From Byssochlamys sp. IMV 00236 (taxonomy: Eukaryota > Ascomycota > Eurotiomycetes > Eurotiales > Thermoascaceae), in the NCBI GenBank assembly GCA_001931875.2, contig MSJH02000655.1, positions 1 through 64,000 of the forward strand: a DNA stretch of 64,000 nt. Direction: 5' to 3'. The notes beneath the pieces were generated by a model. The model saw nothing but the letters and a program-made list of their open reading frames with translations. It searched no databases and was not told the DNA's origin. Shown piece by piece: positions 42,341-55,900 of this stretch; position 1 is the stretch's first letter; every line of letters begins with the position of its first letter. Made by a program: the position numbers and the translations under genes.

Positions 42341-45300
42341 ATGTCTTCTCCCACTCGTCCGGCCGGTCGTCTCTCGCAGGATGTCTCTGCGTCTGGAGAC
42401 CTCGCAGACCGGGGCCTCAACGGCAGCAGTCTTTCGAACCCGTCTGGCCCAAAGCTGTTTTCCAATGGTGAGAACGGGGCTTCAGGGACTGGCACGCCTA
42501 TAGGATTCCAGAGATATCCTCAGAACAAGGTCCTCGAAAATGCCGCGCTGCGCTCTCAGCAGCGTCAGCCCTCGCCCCAGCCTACGCATTTGGGGATCCC
42601 TGGAGGCGGCCCTTACAGGATCTTATCAGAGGAGGATCCCGGATATATTGCTGCGAAGTTCGAGGGCAAGCAGAAGCAGATGGAACAAGGTGAGATAGTC
42701 CCAGTTTGCAGCGATCTGTGCAGCTCTTGTTCGACAATGTGATCTGATCATCAAGTGTAGTCATGGACAAGCTGGAAGAGAAGGGATTCTTCCCTAGCGA
42801 TTTCGTCGTATCAGAGACTACCTGGTTCTACAATATGTTAGGCATTGACGACATGTACTTCCAAACGGAGACGGTCGATTCCATCGTCACGCAGATCCTT
42901 TCCCTGTACGCAGCAAAGGTTGCGGCGTACGCTCGCGATGACAAGCAGCTGGAAATTAGATTGGATAAGGAAGCAGAAGACCACGCGGTGTACATCGACA
43001 CCAGCAAGCCTGGTGTTTCGACCTTTGACGGGCCGCAGTATGAAAAGAGGATAGACGAGAAATACATCGATAACTCCACTCATGACAACAGCTACCGTGT
43101 CGAGACTTTCCGCTCCTCGAGCCCGCTTCCGGGCGACAAGGAACAGCAACTGCGCTGCTACTTCGTATACAAGTGCCAGTTTAGCAATCCAAACCCGTCG
43201 CCTGACGAGACTAACATTGAAATCATCGGTGAGAAGCGGTTCCTGCAAAAGGCCACGGCCAACACCAAAGCAGTCTACCAGGAAATCATCAGCAATGCTG
43301 TGAATCGAGCTGGTCCAGTGATTGAAATGTTCGAAATCGAAGGCAGTCGGGAAAAGAGACTGGTCATCGCATACCGTCAGGGCTCTGCCATAGGCATGTT
43401 CAGTGCGCTGTCTGATCTTTACCATTACTACCGCCTGACGAGCTCGAGGAAGTATCTGGAGAACTTCTCCAATGGCATCACGGTGCTATCTCTTTATCTG
43501 CGCCCCCTGGACAACCCTGAGATCTCTCAGAGGTATCCTCCCATCGAGGCTGCTATCCATCAGATCATGAAGGAAATCTCGCTGTTGTACTGTATCCCAC
43601 AGAACAGGTTCCAGGGTCACTTTGCCAGCGGACGTCTCAGCTTGCAGGAGACCATCTACGCTCATTGTAGCTGGGTTTTCGTCCAGCAGTTCTTGAACCG
43701 TCTTGGTTCGGAATACACCTCGCTGACAGCTGTGCTGGACCCGAATAACAGCGTTCACGCTGAACTGCTGGCGAAGATAAAGCGCAGACTTCGCACTGAA
43801 ACTTTCACCTCGGACTATATCTTCGATATTATCAACAAGTATCCCGAGCTCGTCCACAAGCTGTATCTAGACTTTGCCAATACGCATTATGTGCAAACTG
43901 GCGGTCCGGGACATGATGATTTCCTACCAACATTGAGTTACCTCCGTCTTCAGGTTGACGAGGTCTTGGATGACGCGCAACTCAAGGAACTCATCTCGAA
44001 AACTGCATTGAACGAGCATGACGAAATGGTCATGACGGCCTTCCGTGTCTTCAACGCTTCGGTCCTGAAGACGAATTTCTACACTCCTACGAAGGTTGCT
44101 CTTAGTTTCCGACTTAACCCTGATTTCCTTCCTGAGCATGAATACCCGCAACGTCTTTACGGCATGTTCCTCGTCATCAGCTCTGAGTTCCGGGCTTTCC
44201 ACCTTCGATTCCGTGACATAGCTCGCGGAGGTATCCGTATCGTCAAGAGCCGTAACAAGGAAGCCTACAGCATCAATGCTCGCTCTTTGTTCGACGAGAA
44301 TTACAACCTGGCGAACACCCAACAGCGGAAAAACAAGGATATCCCCGAAGGCGGTGCGAAGGGTGTCATCCTGCTTGACGTGAACCATCAGGACAAGGCC
44401 CGGGTCGCTTTCGAGAAGTACATCGACAGTATCATGGACCTCTTGCTTCCACCGACTAGCCCCGGAATCAAGGATCCTATCGTCGATCTGTATGGCAAGG
44501 ATGAGATCCTATTCATGGGCCCTGATGAGAATACGGCTGAGCTGGTGGACTGGGCCACTGAACACGCGAGAAAGAGAGGCGCGTCTTGGTGGAAGTCATT
44601 CTTTACCGGAAAGAGTCCCAAACTCGGTGGTATTCCTCACGACGCTTACGGCATGACTACCTTGTCCGTGCGCCAGTACGTGCTTGGAATCTACCGTAAG
44701 CTGGGCATCGACCCGTCGACGGTGAGGAAACTGCAGACGGGTGGTCCGGACGGCGATCTTGGGTCGAACGAGATCCTCCTTGGAAACGAGAAGTATATTG
44801 CAATCGTCGATGGCTCTGGTGTACTCGTGGACCCCGAGGGAATTGACCATGACGAGCTGGTGAGACTCGCCAAGAAGAGAGTCACAATTTCAGAGTTTGA
44901 TACCTCCAAACTCTCAGCTAACGGCTACCGAGTCCTCGTCGACGAGAGCAATGTCAAGCTGCCCAGTGGTGAGATAGTCAACAACGGCATGGTCTTCCGT
45001 AATACCTTCCATCTGCGCAGGGATCACAAATACGACATGTTTGTTCCTTGTGGTGGAAGACCAGAGTCTATCGATCTTTCATCTGTCGGAAAGCTCATCG
45101 TCGATGGCAAGACATGCATCCCATATATTGTCGAAGGAGCGAACCTTTTCATCACCCAAGACAGCAAGCTCCGGCTCGAAAAGGCGGGCTGCATTGTATT
45201 CAAAGATGCGTCTGCCAACAAGGGAGGTGTTACATCCTCGTCCCTTGAAGTTCTTGCATCTCTCTCCTTTGATGATAAAGGCTTCGTAGAGAACATGTGC

Positions 45301-45871
45301 GTCCGTGAAGATGGCACAATCCCAGAATTCTACAAGGAGTACGTCAAAGAGGTCCAGGAGATCATCAAAAGAAACGCAACCCTTGAATTCGAGGCTATCT
45401 GGCGTGAGCAGGAACAGACCGGTATGCCGCGCAGTGTCCTCAGTGACAAGCTCAGTGTCGCCATTACCACCCTTGACGAAGAGCTTCAGAAGACAAAGCT
45501 CTGGGATGATCTGGAACTGCGTAGATCGGTTCTCAAAGACGCTCTGCCTAGACTCCTCCTCGACAAGATAGGCCTTGACACAATCATGGAGAGGGTAAGT
45601 GTAGCATAGTAATCTTTGTCGCTACAATAACCGATTACGCTAACGTGATGAAATCAAGGTGCCTGATAGCTACCTACGTGCTATTTTCGGCAGTTACATC
45701 GCAAGTCGCTTTGTCTACGAGTACGGCAGCAGCCCTAGCCAGTTCGCTTTCTTCGAATTGTAAGTCGTCGCCCCTTTCTTTCTTTCTACCTATCTATCCA
45801 AGTACACATCAAATATACTAACCGTAATTATTCATAGTATGAGCAAAAGGACCGCCAAAGTCGGAGAGTAA
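42341..45871 (+). CDS. GDH2: NAD-specific glutamate dehydrogenase
   Basis: Exons 42341..42689, 42761..45594, 45659..45759 and 45838..45871 give 1105 residues, typical of the large fungal NAD-GDH. The enzyme oxidises glutamate to 2-oxoglutarate and ammonium for use of amino acids as carbon and nitrogen source. The N-terminal 110 residues are Ser/Pro-rich and variable. A long regulatory region follows, then the catalytic domain (about 590-900) with FRDIARGGIRIVKS, PEGGAKGVILL (catalytic-lysine loop), TGGPDGDLGSNEI (dinucleotide-binding region) and VEGANLFIT. The last exon is 34 nt and encodes only MSKRTAKVGE. Introns are 71, 64 and 78 nt. It is preceded by a purine-rich leader and two short upstream ORFs. 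Confidence 0.95.
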
Positions 45872-46474
45872 TTTAGTTGCATGGCTCCATTATATGAGAT
45901 GAGCTGGTTGATTTCCCTGAGACGTGTTTTTATTTTATGAACCTGTCTGTCTGTTGCTTTGAGAAGGACGCAACAGATATTGTGACTAAGAAAAGAAGAA
46001 AAGGGAAACGAAAGAATGTTCTGTAATCCCATATGCATATTAAACAAATATTCTGTAAGGCACGATAGTTACTTAACTAGCCTGAAGATATAATGTATTC
46101 GGAGAAGAATTACATAACAGCAATAGTAGTAGAAAGGTGCCTTTGAAAACTTAAGACGTAGATGCTTAAAAAAAAAAATAGCTGTCCTATGTACAGTGTT
46201 GTAAGTAGATTAGATCCACAATATGTTAAATGATAAGACAAAACATGATTCTTGAACTAGATAAAATATTTCATAGCATGCCTTTCGTAGTGGCAGGCAC
46301 TGTTTCTGTCTCTGATCCTATATATATATATACATACTAATTACCTAGTAGTAAAATCCATATCCATATCCACATCCATATCCACGTATCAAAGCACATC
46401 ATGATAAATGCATTCCCCCAGATTCCTTTTGATCCCTTTTTTTTTTCTTTCCTTCTTTTAGAACGACAACGCTC
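45872..46474. other. Convergent intergenic region, GDH2 / CIA84
   Basis: 603 bp between converging stops. It has a short TA run (about 46317-46331) and a hexamer repeat of ATCCAT/ATCCAC (46356-46385). No supported gene. Confidence 0.75.
46356..46385. repeat. ATCCAT/ATCCAC hexamer repeat
   Basis: About five imperfect hexamer units in the GDH2/CIA84 3' region. Confidence 0.8.
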
Positions 46475-48953
46475 CTAGAGAGCGATATCGTTTCTGATGG
46501 CGTCGAATTTCGGTCCTTCTTCATGCTCCGTGCGAGGTAGTTCTTCGAGCTGAGACCATAGATCAGGATAAGTTGTTTTTGCCCATTGTTCGACTTGATC
46601 TTTCCAATATTGGTATGGTATGGCGTTGTAGAAGAGGCCGATGCTGGGATTTATGTTAATTCTCTCTCTTCGTCTTTTTTTTTTCTGCTGACACAGAACA
46701 ATGGGGGGGGTAGGTGATAACTTACGTATTGCGAGTGGGAGGATGGCCTATTTGGGATTCCATCTTGTCCACGGCCTGGACTGCATGGTCAAATTCGCAC
46801 TGCGCGGCTAGGGCTTCGATATACGCATGGTACATCCGACGGTCGACGGCTATCTCTAGCAGTTTCGTCTTTTCCATCATTTTGAAAGCTTCCTGAGCTC
46901 CGTTGTGATGGTTCTCGCATGCTTTGAAGAAGATCGTGATGGTCTTGTGGTTGGGTCCTTCGTCTGATTGTAGAATGTCGCGGAATATCTCCATGCTCTT
47001 TTCGGGGTTTCCGCAGGATGCATACGCGAGCATCAATCCATTTAGGATTCTCGTGTTGATATCAACTTCAAGGTCAAGCTTCAACATGTTATGTACCAGC
47101 TCAAGGTTCTCTTTGTCTGCGGCTCGAGACAGGCCTTGGAAGCATCTAGCGTACGTGTCTGGTTTGGGGCGTTGCGATAGCTTGTCTGCTTGACGCATAT
47201 GGCCGAAGACCATACACGCCAGGTCACTGCGATTCCGCTTGAAGAAGGAAGTCATGATGTCGGTTCGAGTAGCGACGCCTGTCTCTGGGAACGCGAGCTT
47301 CAGGATGCCATACGCTTCCCATGCGTCCTCGCTCTTGAGATTGGGGTCCAAGATGAACGTAGTGAAAGATTTCCTGATCGTGCTCCTTTCCTCCGTATCA
47401 TAGGAACCAAGACGCGGGCGGAGAAGTTCAGAAAGTGCGTTCCAATCACGTCGGAGGAGCAACATGTGAGATAAGGCAGCGACAGTCGCCGCTTCAAAGC
47501 GAATATTATTCTCCACGAGAGGGTCGAGGAGAGATAGAATCTGGTCGAACAAGGTATCCGAGGGCTGAGACAAGCAAAGAGCAGTGACCACTCTGTTTAT
47601 CAATGGCACGTAGGACAACGCTACAGATTGGATGTCTTCGATCTTATCCAAGCATCCTAGAATCCCATCCACGTCACCGGCTTGGACTCGTGACTCTAGA
47701 TGTAGCATATGTGTCTGCGTATTTGGCTGGAGGCCCCATTGGGATGCCAGCGAAAGAAAGTCAAGTGCCAACGCGGGATCCTCTTTGCCATTAGCGAGCT
47801 CGACTAGATCATTGACAGTCGAGATAGTGAGCGATGTCTGTAGTTCGGGGTTCTCCGCGGCAATGACCTTCATTTTCGCTGACAATTCAGCCGCCTTCCC
47901 CCCTTTCGCAGCCTCCCAAAGCAAGATGATATCTCGTGTCTCAGGAGTAAGCTCTTGAGGAAGAGATTGGAAAACGTGTGTAGCCCACTCAGACTCTGAC
48001 CTAAGGATTGCATACTTGATCACAGCTTTCTTTGTAGCAATTGTGGGCTCAAGGTTTCCAGAAATTGGGTAGTCATAGATCGACTTGACTGCATTGAGAA
48101 GGTCTTGCTCAATGAGAACCAAGGTCAGATGCTCATGGGATTCCCGGTCGAACTTGGTGCCCTGCTTCTCAAGCTCCTCTGTAATCCTCCGAAGTTGGCG
48201 TCTGTCGCCCTTCATTGCAAATCCCCTCATCACTGTGAGCCATGGAGAAGGCTTACATTCTCGGAGTTGGTTCCAGAATTTCTCTACCACATGCCGCGCT
48301 TCCTCAGGATTCCCATAGGAGCACAAGAGATTTATATACGCAAGTAGTGGTTGCTGGTTGACGTTGTTGGGACCAAAACCTCGATCGGAACAAAGCTCTA
48401 GGAAAGCAAAGCGTGCTACTTTCTGCACTGCATCCCGGGACTCCTCAAGGCATTGTGCCTCGGAGAGGACAAATAGAACATTTTCGAGATTTTCCGTGGA
48501 AAAGACTGCCCCATACTCGTCCGGCTCTAGCTCTTCCTGTTGTGCCTTCAGGTGCTTCCACGTAACTATAAGTAGTCTCGCGTGAAAATCGGTGATGACA
48601 CCAGGCGTATCGACGTGAGAAGAGAAAAAATCTCGGAAGGCCTTTGCTAGAATATCGTTTGTCGGAGGTCTGCTTTTGTCTGCCAACGACTTGGAAAGAT
48701 CTCTCATAGCCTTCAAGCCCGTCTCTGGAGATAGAGGCTTTGTCGACGATTGCTGTTCAGTAGGGGGTGGAGGGAAGTTGAAGGCGAAAAGAGTTCGTCG
48801 TTGTAGATAGTGCGGGGAGCGAAGGGCCAGTCTTCTTCCACGCAACGAAGACAAAAGCGGAGGAAGGCCTCTTCGCCCATGGCACTGTGAAAAATGGATA
48901 GGCTCATTATTCAAGATCGCGCGAAATACATTCTTGGTCAGGTGGGACTGCAT
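46475..48953 (-). CDS. CIA84: Mitochondrial PPR protein, complex I intermediate-associated protein 84
   Basis: Reverse-strand exons 48953..46726 and 46643..46475 give 798 residues. The N terminus is basic and Ser/Leu-rich (MQSHLTKNVFRAILNNE ... RRTLFAF), a likely mitochondrial presequence. The rest is helical repeats with pentatricopeptide character, for example AYINLLCSYGNPEEARHVVE, NGLMLAYASCGNPEKSMEIF and MYHAYIEALAAQCEFDHAVQ. Sequence and length fit Neurospora CIA84, which binds the membrane-arm intermediate and is needed for complex I assembly. The 82-nt intron precedes the conserved tail IGLFYNAIPYQYWKDQVEQW. The gene is divergent from RSM18, with 357 bp between the starts. Recognised from memory of the family; other mitochondrial PPR proteins are the alternative. 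Confidence 0.82.
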
Positions 48954-49310
48954 GTTGCGCGCATAGTCTGCGAGGTTGTCGTAAAATTAACGCCCTCAAA
49001 ATGATAATGCTTCTCCGAATCGAAGCACAGCTCGAGTATAGTAATTGTTCGAAGGATCACTGTGTCATCGGCAAACAATTGGCATCAGAGACCACATGAA
49101 GATCGAGGCGAAGAGAGCAGAGGTCGCAGAACTAGGAAGAAGCTTGCATTGCAAGAGTAGTAAACCGGGAGTTCTGGCTCTCCGCGGCTGGAGAAGCGCG
49201 ACCGCTTCTTGGCGCTAAAGTAAAGTACGGAAGTCCGCTGGAAAAGTTGCGGACATCTTCTCGGCAGTTGATGCGCCTTTCTTCAACACAAGCCGCCAAC
49301 TCCATTGAAG
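48954..49310. promoter_or_regulatory. Divergent promoter of two mitochondrial genes, CIA84 / RSM18
   Basis: 357 bp between divergent starts. It contains an inverted CCAAT (ATTGG near 49077). Compact and without ORFs. Confidence 0.6.
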
Positions 49311-50055
49311 ATGTCTCTCAATATCTTTTCATCGCCCTTGTCCCGGGCTGCTCATATGAGCACTAAAGCCTTGTCGGGTTGCCGATGGAACTCGACCTCT
49401 TCCACAGTGTCTACGAGCACTTTCACGTCACAACGCTCCCCGAATGCTCATGGACAGAGTAAGTACTTGTCTGCCTGGTGATCATCAAATCAATGATTTT
49501 TATTGTCTGAAATCCTAGAACAGTGACTGACTTATAGCGTCAGACGTCAGAAACCTCGCGCGCCGTCGACTGCCGAACCGCCAGAAGTTCCTTGAAGACC
49601 AGAAATCTCAGGGAGAAAGCAGAGTTTTGGAGCGATTTCAGACCCGAGAATGGAAGGCTGGTGATATCTATGCGCCTCATGATCTGAGTCCCGTCGAGAT
49701 GAAGAAGTGGAGGAAGCGTTACAGTCCCTCCACAGATGCATTTGATGCTCTGAACATGAACCCTCTCGACCACTACAAGGTGCGTACACTCGCTTCTCGC
49801 CAGAGGAAATCATGACGAGAAAGCTAACTTCATGTTTTTCGGCGATAGAACTTCTCCATCATGTCCGAGTACATGACATCGATGGGCCGTATCAAGCACT
49901 CCAGCCAAACTGGTCTCCGGCCGGTTAACCAACGAAAGATCGCCAAGGCAATTCGCAGATCTATTGGGCTCGGTCTCATGCCCAGTGTTCACAGGCACCC
50001 CGAGATCCTGGCGGCGGAAGCAAAGGCCAGGATGGATTCGGGCAGCATTGCGTGA
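49311..50055 (+). CDS. RSM18: Mitochondrial small-subunit ribosomal protein bS18m
   Basis: Exons 49311..49458, 49538..49779 and 49849..50055 give 198 residues. A Ser/Thr/Arg-rich N terminus (MSLNIFSSPLSRAAHMSTKA) is a likely import sequence. The S18 core is at the C terminus: NFSIMSEYMTSMGRIKHSSQTGL, then RPVNQRKIAKAIRRSIGLGL, matching the bacterial S18 pattern of a RITPRxxTGL-like turn followed by a basic helix. The segment LSPVEMKKWRKR..STDAFDALNMNPLDHYK is the usual fungal extension before S18. It acts in the 37S subunit of the mitochondrial ribosome. Introns are 79 and 69 nt. Confidence 0.88.
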
Positions 50056-50528
50056 GAGACGTTTTACGTTATGGTCGAGTCGGCGTACATGACATGAGCC
50101 AAACTCGTCACGGATGGGCTTCCAGGCGATGTATATTATTACATTTTAAACGGCGTATTCAAACCTGTACCTTAGAGATGGGACGCATGGTTAAGCTCCT
50201 AGCGTAGCTGCAATTGCTCTACTTTCTAAGTCTGCTCTTTTCCCTTTTCATGTTTTCTTTCACCTATTCCTATTGCTTTTCGTCGGATGTGGAACTGTCT
50301 TGTTACCGATCTACTTAGAACAGAGCGTTGTCTTCAAAACACGTCGTTGTTTCGAATGTTGCCTGTGGTAGTGTTGACGATGTCACCGAACCCCACCTCC
50401 GCACGGCAGATAGCTCCACGTAGCTAAGGCAACTGTTTCGATTTACCTCGCATCATCTGAATACTGTTCATATCGTCTCTTTTGAGAGACTCTTCTTCGA
50501 TATCTGATTTCTGCCAGATACTATAGAC
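50056..50528. other. Intergenic, RSM18 / AIP1
   Basis: 473 bp holding the RSM18 3' UTR and AIP1 promoter. No other feature was seen. Confidence 0.7.
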
Positions 50529-52483
50529 ATGTCCATAACGAATGGTATGGTCTCTTCGTGACAGACATGCAACATTAAGGCTGATTGTACCAGAGTCCAT
50601 CTGGGCGGCGAGCCCCTCAACAACGAGGGGTCAGCCCACGCAGCTTGCTTCCGATGCAAAAGGAGAGCGCCTTTCATACGCGGTACGTTTTTTGCTCATA
50701 CTGAAGGCATCATACGACGTAGAAACAATTGTACTAACAACCCTGAAAGTCGGGCAAATCGATCTTCCTCCGCTCCATCGACAACCCCACCGTCGCAAAG
50801 CAGTATACAGACCACAAGGCGCTGACCACAGTCGCACGGTTCTCTCCTTCTGGAGCCTATGTTGCTAGTGGAGACGCTGCAGGTACTGTAAGAGTCTGGG
50901 ACTGCTTGGGTGACGGTCTCACGAAGGGAGAGTACTTCATTACCAGCGGGCGCATCAACGATCTGGCTTGGGACGGAGACTCGCAGCGCATCATCGCAGT
51001 CGGGGACGGCAAGCAGAGATATGGACATTGTATAACAGCCGATAGTGGAAACAGCGTTGGTGAAATTGCCGGTCATACGCAAGCAATCAACTCCGTCTCG
51101 ATTAGACAACAGCGTCCGTTACGAGCAGCCGCAGCAGGAGACGACAAGACGCTTGTTTTCTACCATGGCGCTCCCTTCAAATTCAACACCAGTTTGAAGG
51201 ACAACCATATAAACTATATCTATGGTGTTGGTTTCAGTCCGGATGGCTCTACACTTGTTAGTGTCGGTGGTGACCGGAGAATCTGGCTGTATGATGGCAA
51301 GACCGGAGAAGCCAAGGGCCAGATTGGCGAAGGAGAACACAAGGGCAGCATCTTTGGAGTCTCATGGGCTAGTGACTCCCGGAAATTCGTCACAGCTAGT
51401 GCTGACCGGACCGTCAAGATCTGGGATGTGGAAGCTGGAAAGGCTATCCAAACCTGGTCTATTGGCGAAGAAGGATCCTCGAATGTTCGGGACCAGCAAG
51501 TCGGTGTCGTTTGGCCCCAGGGCCGAAGCGACGGACTCATTATCAGTCTTTCTCTGAGCGGAGATCTCAATTACCTCGTCGAGGGCAGCGAGAAGCCGAG
51601 ACAAGTCCTCCACGGTCACCAGAAGAATATCACATCCTTGACCCATTTCGGCGGTGACAGCGACAAGGAAACTCTCTGGACTGGAAGTTTCGAAGGAAGG
51701 GTTTGCAGCTGGGACGTCGCCACAGGAACTGCGGATGAAGTGGACGGTGCCAGCCATGGAAGCTATGTATGTGGCCTGGCGCCCACTTCAGAGGGAAGTG
51801 GAAGGGTCTACAGTGTCGGCTGGGACGACACAATCAGGTCCATTGATATCTCCGCTAAGACGTACACTGGCAGCTCATCGAAGCTATCAGGCCAGCCGAA
51901 GGGTATTGCCGTTGGAGACTCAACAGTGCTGGTCGCCAACTCTGAAGGAGTCGAGATTTTCCAGGATGGAAAGAAATCAGGCGATTTCGCTTCAAAGTCT
52001 CCTCTGACAGCTGTGGCAGCTCACGGAACTACCGCCGCCCTTGGAACAGAAGATTCTTCGATTCAGATCGCCACCGTTTCCAGCTCTGGTCTCACTCCAA
52101 AGACTGATATTAAGGCGTCACGAAACCCGATATCAGTCCTAGCATTCTCACCTGATGGATCCCTTCTAGCTGTTGGTGATTCTCGTGGTCGCGTGCTTGT
52201 CTTCAAAGTTGCTGATGGTAGTCTGGTGACGGACCGCTGGACGGCTCACACAGCGCGTATCACTTCTCTGGCCTGGAACAAGGCCGGGACTCATATTGCA
52301 AGTGGCGCACTTGATACAAACATCTTTGTCTGGAGCTTAGCAAAGCCCGGAGATTGGCTGCAGGTTTCCAATGCCCATAAGGAAGGAGTTAACGGTGTAT
52401 CCTGGATCGAAGGAGGTCGCAAGATAGCCTCTGCAGGTGCTGACGCAACGGTAAAGGTATGGAATGTGGAGGGCTTGGAGTAA
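50529..52483 (+). CDS. AIP1: Actin-interacting protein 1 (WD40, cofilin cofactor)
   Basis: Exons 50529..50544, 50594..50682 and 50750..52483 give 612 residues. The 16-nt first exon encodes MSITN and joins to ESIWAASPSTTRGQPTQLA, the usual Aip1 N terminus. WD40 repeats fill the protein as two beta-propellers, with clear repeats ending SGDAAGTVRVWD, SVGGDRRIWLYDG, TASADRTVKIWD, SGALDTNIFVWS and ASAGADATVKVWN. Aip1 works with cofilin to sever and cap actin filaments in cortical patches. Introns are 49 and 67 nt; the second has a perfect TACTAAC branch site. Strong family match over the full length. Confidence 0.93.
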
Positions 52484-52930
52484 AGGTGTTTTCTAGGTCT
52501 CACGCTAGAACCATTGTCTCCATATGGGTGCTATCTTCTATGTACGAAATCACTATCTGGGCATGTATGTGCTGCAGCCCCCAAACCTTATGACTCTATT
52601 CAAGACAAATATAGAATTCAATCAGTAAGAACAGAACAGTACAGTTCCTGAAGAACTAACCTGAGTGTTACATAAACTTCATGCGCGTTATCAAGATCCT
52701 CTGTGTCTATAGAGCAGACAGCATAAGCTACATACAATGGCGTGTGCGCAGGGCGGAGGTCGTGGCAACAACCCAGCAAAAAGTGACCGACTCGATTAAC
52801 TAGTTAACTAGCTCCTAAGAAGCTACTCCGCAAGAGCAGAGCTCGCGTGGACGAGAACCACAACATTCACAGCACCAAACACAAACATGCTTTGATATCG
52901 CAGACGAAGACCGGCGATAGCTGTCAAAAC
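52484..52930. other. Intergenic, AIP1 / BRE4-like
   Basis: 447 bp with one CTAGTTAACTA element (52800-52810), about 120 bp before the next start. Otherwise unremarkable. Confidence 0.7.
52800..52810. repeat. CTAGTTAACTA intergenic element, copy 2
   Basis: Exact copy; together with the base before and after it reads ACTAGTTAACTAG-like on both strands, being nearly palindromic. Confidence 0.6.
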
Positions 52931-55900
52931 ATGGCATCGCCGCCGGTGCCCTCGTATCATATTAGTTCCTTCCGACGTAAGGTAAGCAGTTCACCCAGCA
53001 TCTCCGAGCTTGTTACACGATAATAACTGACTATATTGCGGTGTACTGTAGCTGCGGAATGCCACCTTCATATTGCCTCATACAGGTCAACGTCTAAAAG
53101 GGCTCGTTAACCTACGAAAATCTGGTTCCTCGACGGACGATGGCGAAGATGAGCGGACACCGCTCTTGCCCGCCGGCGAAGCGCCTATAGACCGCGGCGG
53201 GACTACATCGAGGATATACGGCAATGCATACCATCTCGGGGAGCGAGCCTATCGGTTTGCCATTTCGGATGCAGGAAAAGGGGTGTTCAAATGCAGTGTG
53301 GCATATTTACTGGGATCTCTGGCAACTTTTATACCAGCGATCGCCGCGTTTCTCGGCCACCAAGATGGGAAACATGTTGTGGCTACGATTACGGTCTACT
53401 TCCATCCTGCGCGGTCAATGGGAAGCATGTTCAAGGCTCTGATATGTGCCTTCCTTGCTTTCCTCTATGCTGCGTTCATTTCTCTCACGAGTATGTGCGT
53501 GGCCATGTTCTTCGAGGACACCCTCGACTTACTTCCTCTTGGTCATGCACTGGTGCTCATCATATTTTGCGGCGGCGGTCTGGGTTTTATCGGTTGGACA
53601 AAACTGAGGCTTGGTGATCCTTTGGTCAATGTTGCCTGTTCGCTGGCATCTCTTGCCATCATCACAGTCTTGACGAAAGAAGGCGCCGTACAGAAAGGTG
53701 ACCTGTCTTTCGCTAAGATATTCCAGGTTCTCAAGATGGTCATTATGGGTGTAATTGCTACTATGACAGTGTCATTCCTTATTTTCCCTATATCTGCACG
53801 TAAGCAGCTCCGTTCAAACCTAGTCACAATGACCGATACGCTTGCCACCATGTTAGGGCTAATTACGGAGAGCTTCCTTCGCGGGTCAGAGGAAGAGCTC
53901 CAAGGAGCAGAGTTTACCAATGCCTCAGGGCGTAATAAGAAGGCCTATGGCATGCTCGACAAACTGGTGAAAGAAGCAAAACTGGAACACTATGTGGTAG
54001 GCACAGAGAAGGAATATCGTCTTGAGAAAAGACTCGTCCGTTGGGTGCAGAATACAACGCAGAATATGGGTGGACTGCGAAGCGCCGCTGCACTGCAATT
54101 CGAGTTGCTCAAGCAGAGTCGAGTTGCCTATGGCGAACATCTTCTCGAAGGGCGATCGTCTCCAAGAATCGGTTCCTCCCCATTCGGGACACCCTACCAT
54201 GAGCATCAGCCGATACTCTCGCCGTCCTTGCATGAGGGATCAGAGGAGCGACAAGCAATCACGACTCCAGATATGGCTTCTCAGGCCATTCTAAAATCAC
54301 CTGAAGATATATTTGAATTATTCATCACACATCTCGGGCCCTCCATGGTATTTGACTTTCCCGCTTGTACATGATGCTAGATTACTGACCTATGTATAGC
54401 GATCTCTTGCTTTCACCTTGAAGGAAATTCTGGAAGAGTTGCCCTTTGGCCCTACTCCTGAACACAGGGTCGTCGTCAACAGTAAATTCAGAATCAGCCT
54501 AGATCGTGCCCTTAGTCTCTATCGAACCTCCAGAGAAGAGGCTCTGAAGTCCGTCTATAAACAGAAAGAAATCATGAGAACTAGATCCCTCGAAGTAGAA
54601 GCGGACATCGAAGAAGTAGCCGCAAGCTGTGGGCACTTCAGTTTTTCGCTTCTTGACTTCGGAGAGCAGCTCAAGGATCTAATGGCAATATTAGATGAGC
54701 TTCAGCTCGAATTTGAAGAGAGACCAAATGGACGGTCTTGGAACTGGCTGAAGTTCTGGCGTTGGAGGACGGGAAATAGCAACGATGCAGACGCTGGTAA
54801 GCGATCACAAATGTACATTCCTGTAGTCGATGACTTTCAACTGATGCCTTTCTCAAGGACTCCGGATCTCTGCGTCGGGAGCAAAGGACATATCCAATAT
54901 GATCTCTATTCACCGTGGAAAGCCGAAGGGAGCCCAGTCCAATTCAAAGGCAGATCGCCTGAAAGAAAGACTCGCCTATCGTATCTGGAGATCGCTTAGC
55001 GCATTCAGGCGCGATGATACTAAATTTGCTATCAAGGTCGGTGCTGGTGCAGCGTTATATGCGCTGCCATCTTTCCTAAGTGCTACACGGCCTTTTTACT
55101 CCCACTGGCGAGGGGAATGGGGCCTGCTATCGTACATGCTTGTTTGTTCGATGACCATCGGTGCATCAAATACCACTGGATATGCTCGATTCCTGGGAAC
55201 TTCTTTGGGAGCAGTTTGTGCAATCGGGTCTTGGTACGTCACTGCCGGGAATGTGTTCTTCCTGGCCTTTCTGGGTTGGATGATGGCTATGTGGACTGCC
55301 TATATAATCCTTGTGAAGGGCCAGGGCCCTATGGGGCGGTTCATCATGCTCACATACAACCTCTGTGTGCTATATGCATACTCACTCTCGCAGGACGACA
55401 GCAAGGGTGACCAGGACGAGGGAGGCGCCCACCCAGTCATCACAGAAATCACGCTTCATCGGGTTGTGGCAGTCTTATCCGGCTGTATCTGGGGTATTAT
55501 ATTTACTCGGTTGCTCTGGCCCATTAGTGCTCGAAAGAAATTGAAAGATGGCTTAAGTCTGCTCTGGCTTCGCATGAGCGTGATCTGGAAACGCGACCCC
55601 TTGTCGACGATGGTTCAAGGGAAAGAGACAGTCGAATACATGAATGACCGAGAGAAGCTTCAAGTTGCACGCTTCATGTCTCATCTCGAAGGTCTCCAGG
55701 CGTCTGCCCGCGCTGAATTTGAGCTCAAGAGCTCATTCAACGATGCTCTCTACACGAGCATTCTCCGCCGCACAAGGAGTATGGTGGATGCATTTCACGC
55801 CATGAATCTGGAGATCGTGAAGAATCGCCAGGCTTCGGAAGGAGAAATTGCCCTTCTTCATTATACTATGGAAGAGAGGTCGCAATTAACCGCCCGCATC

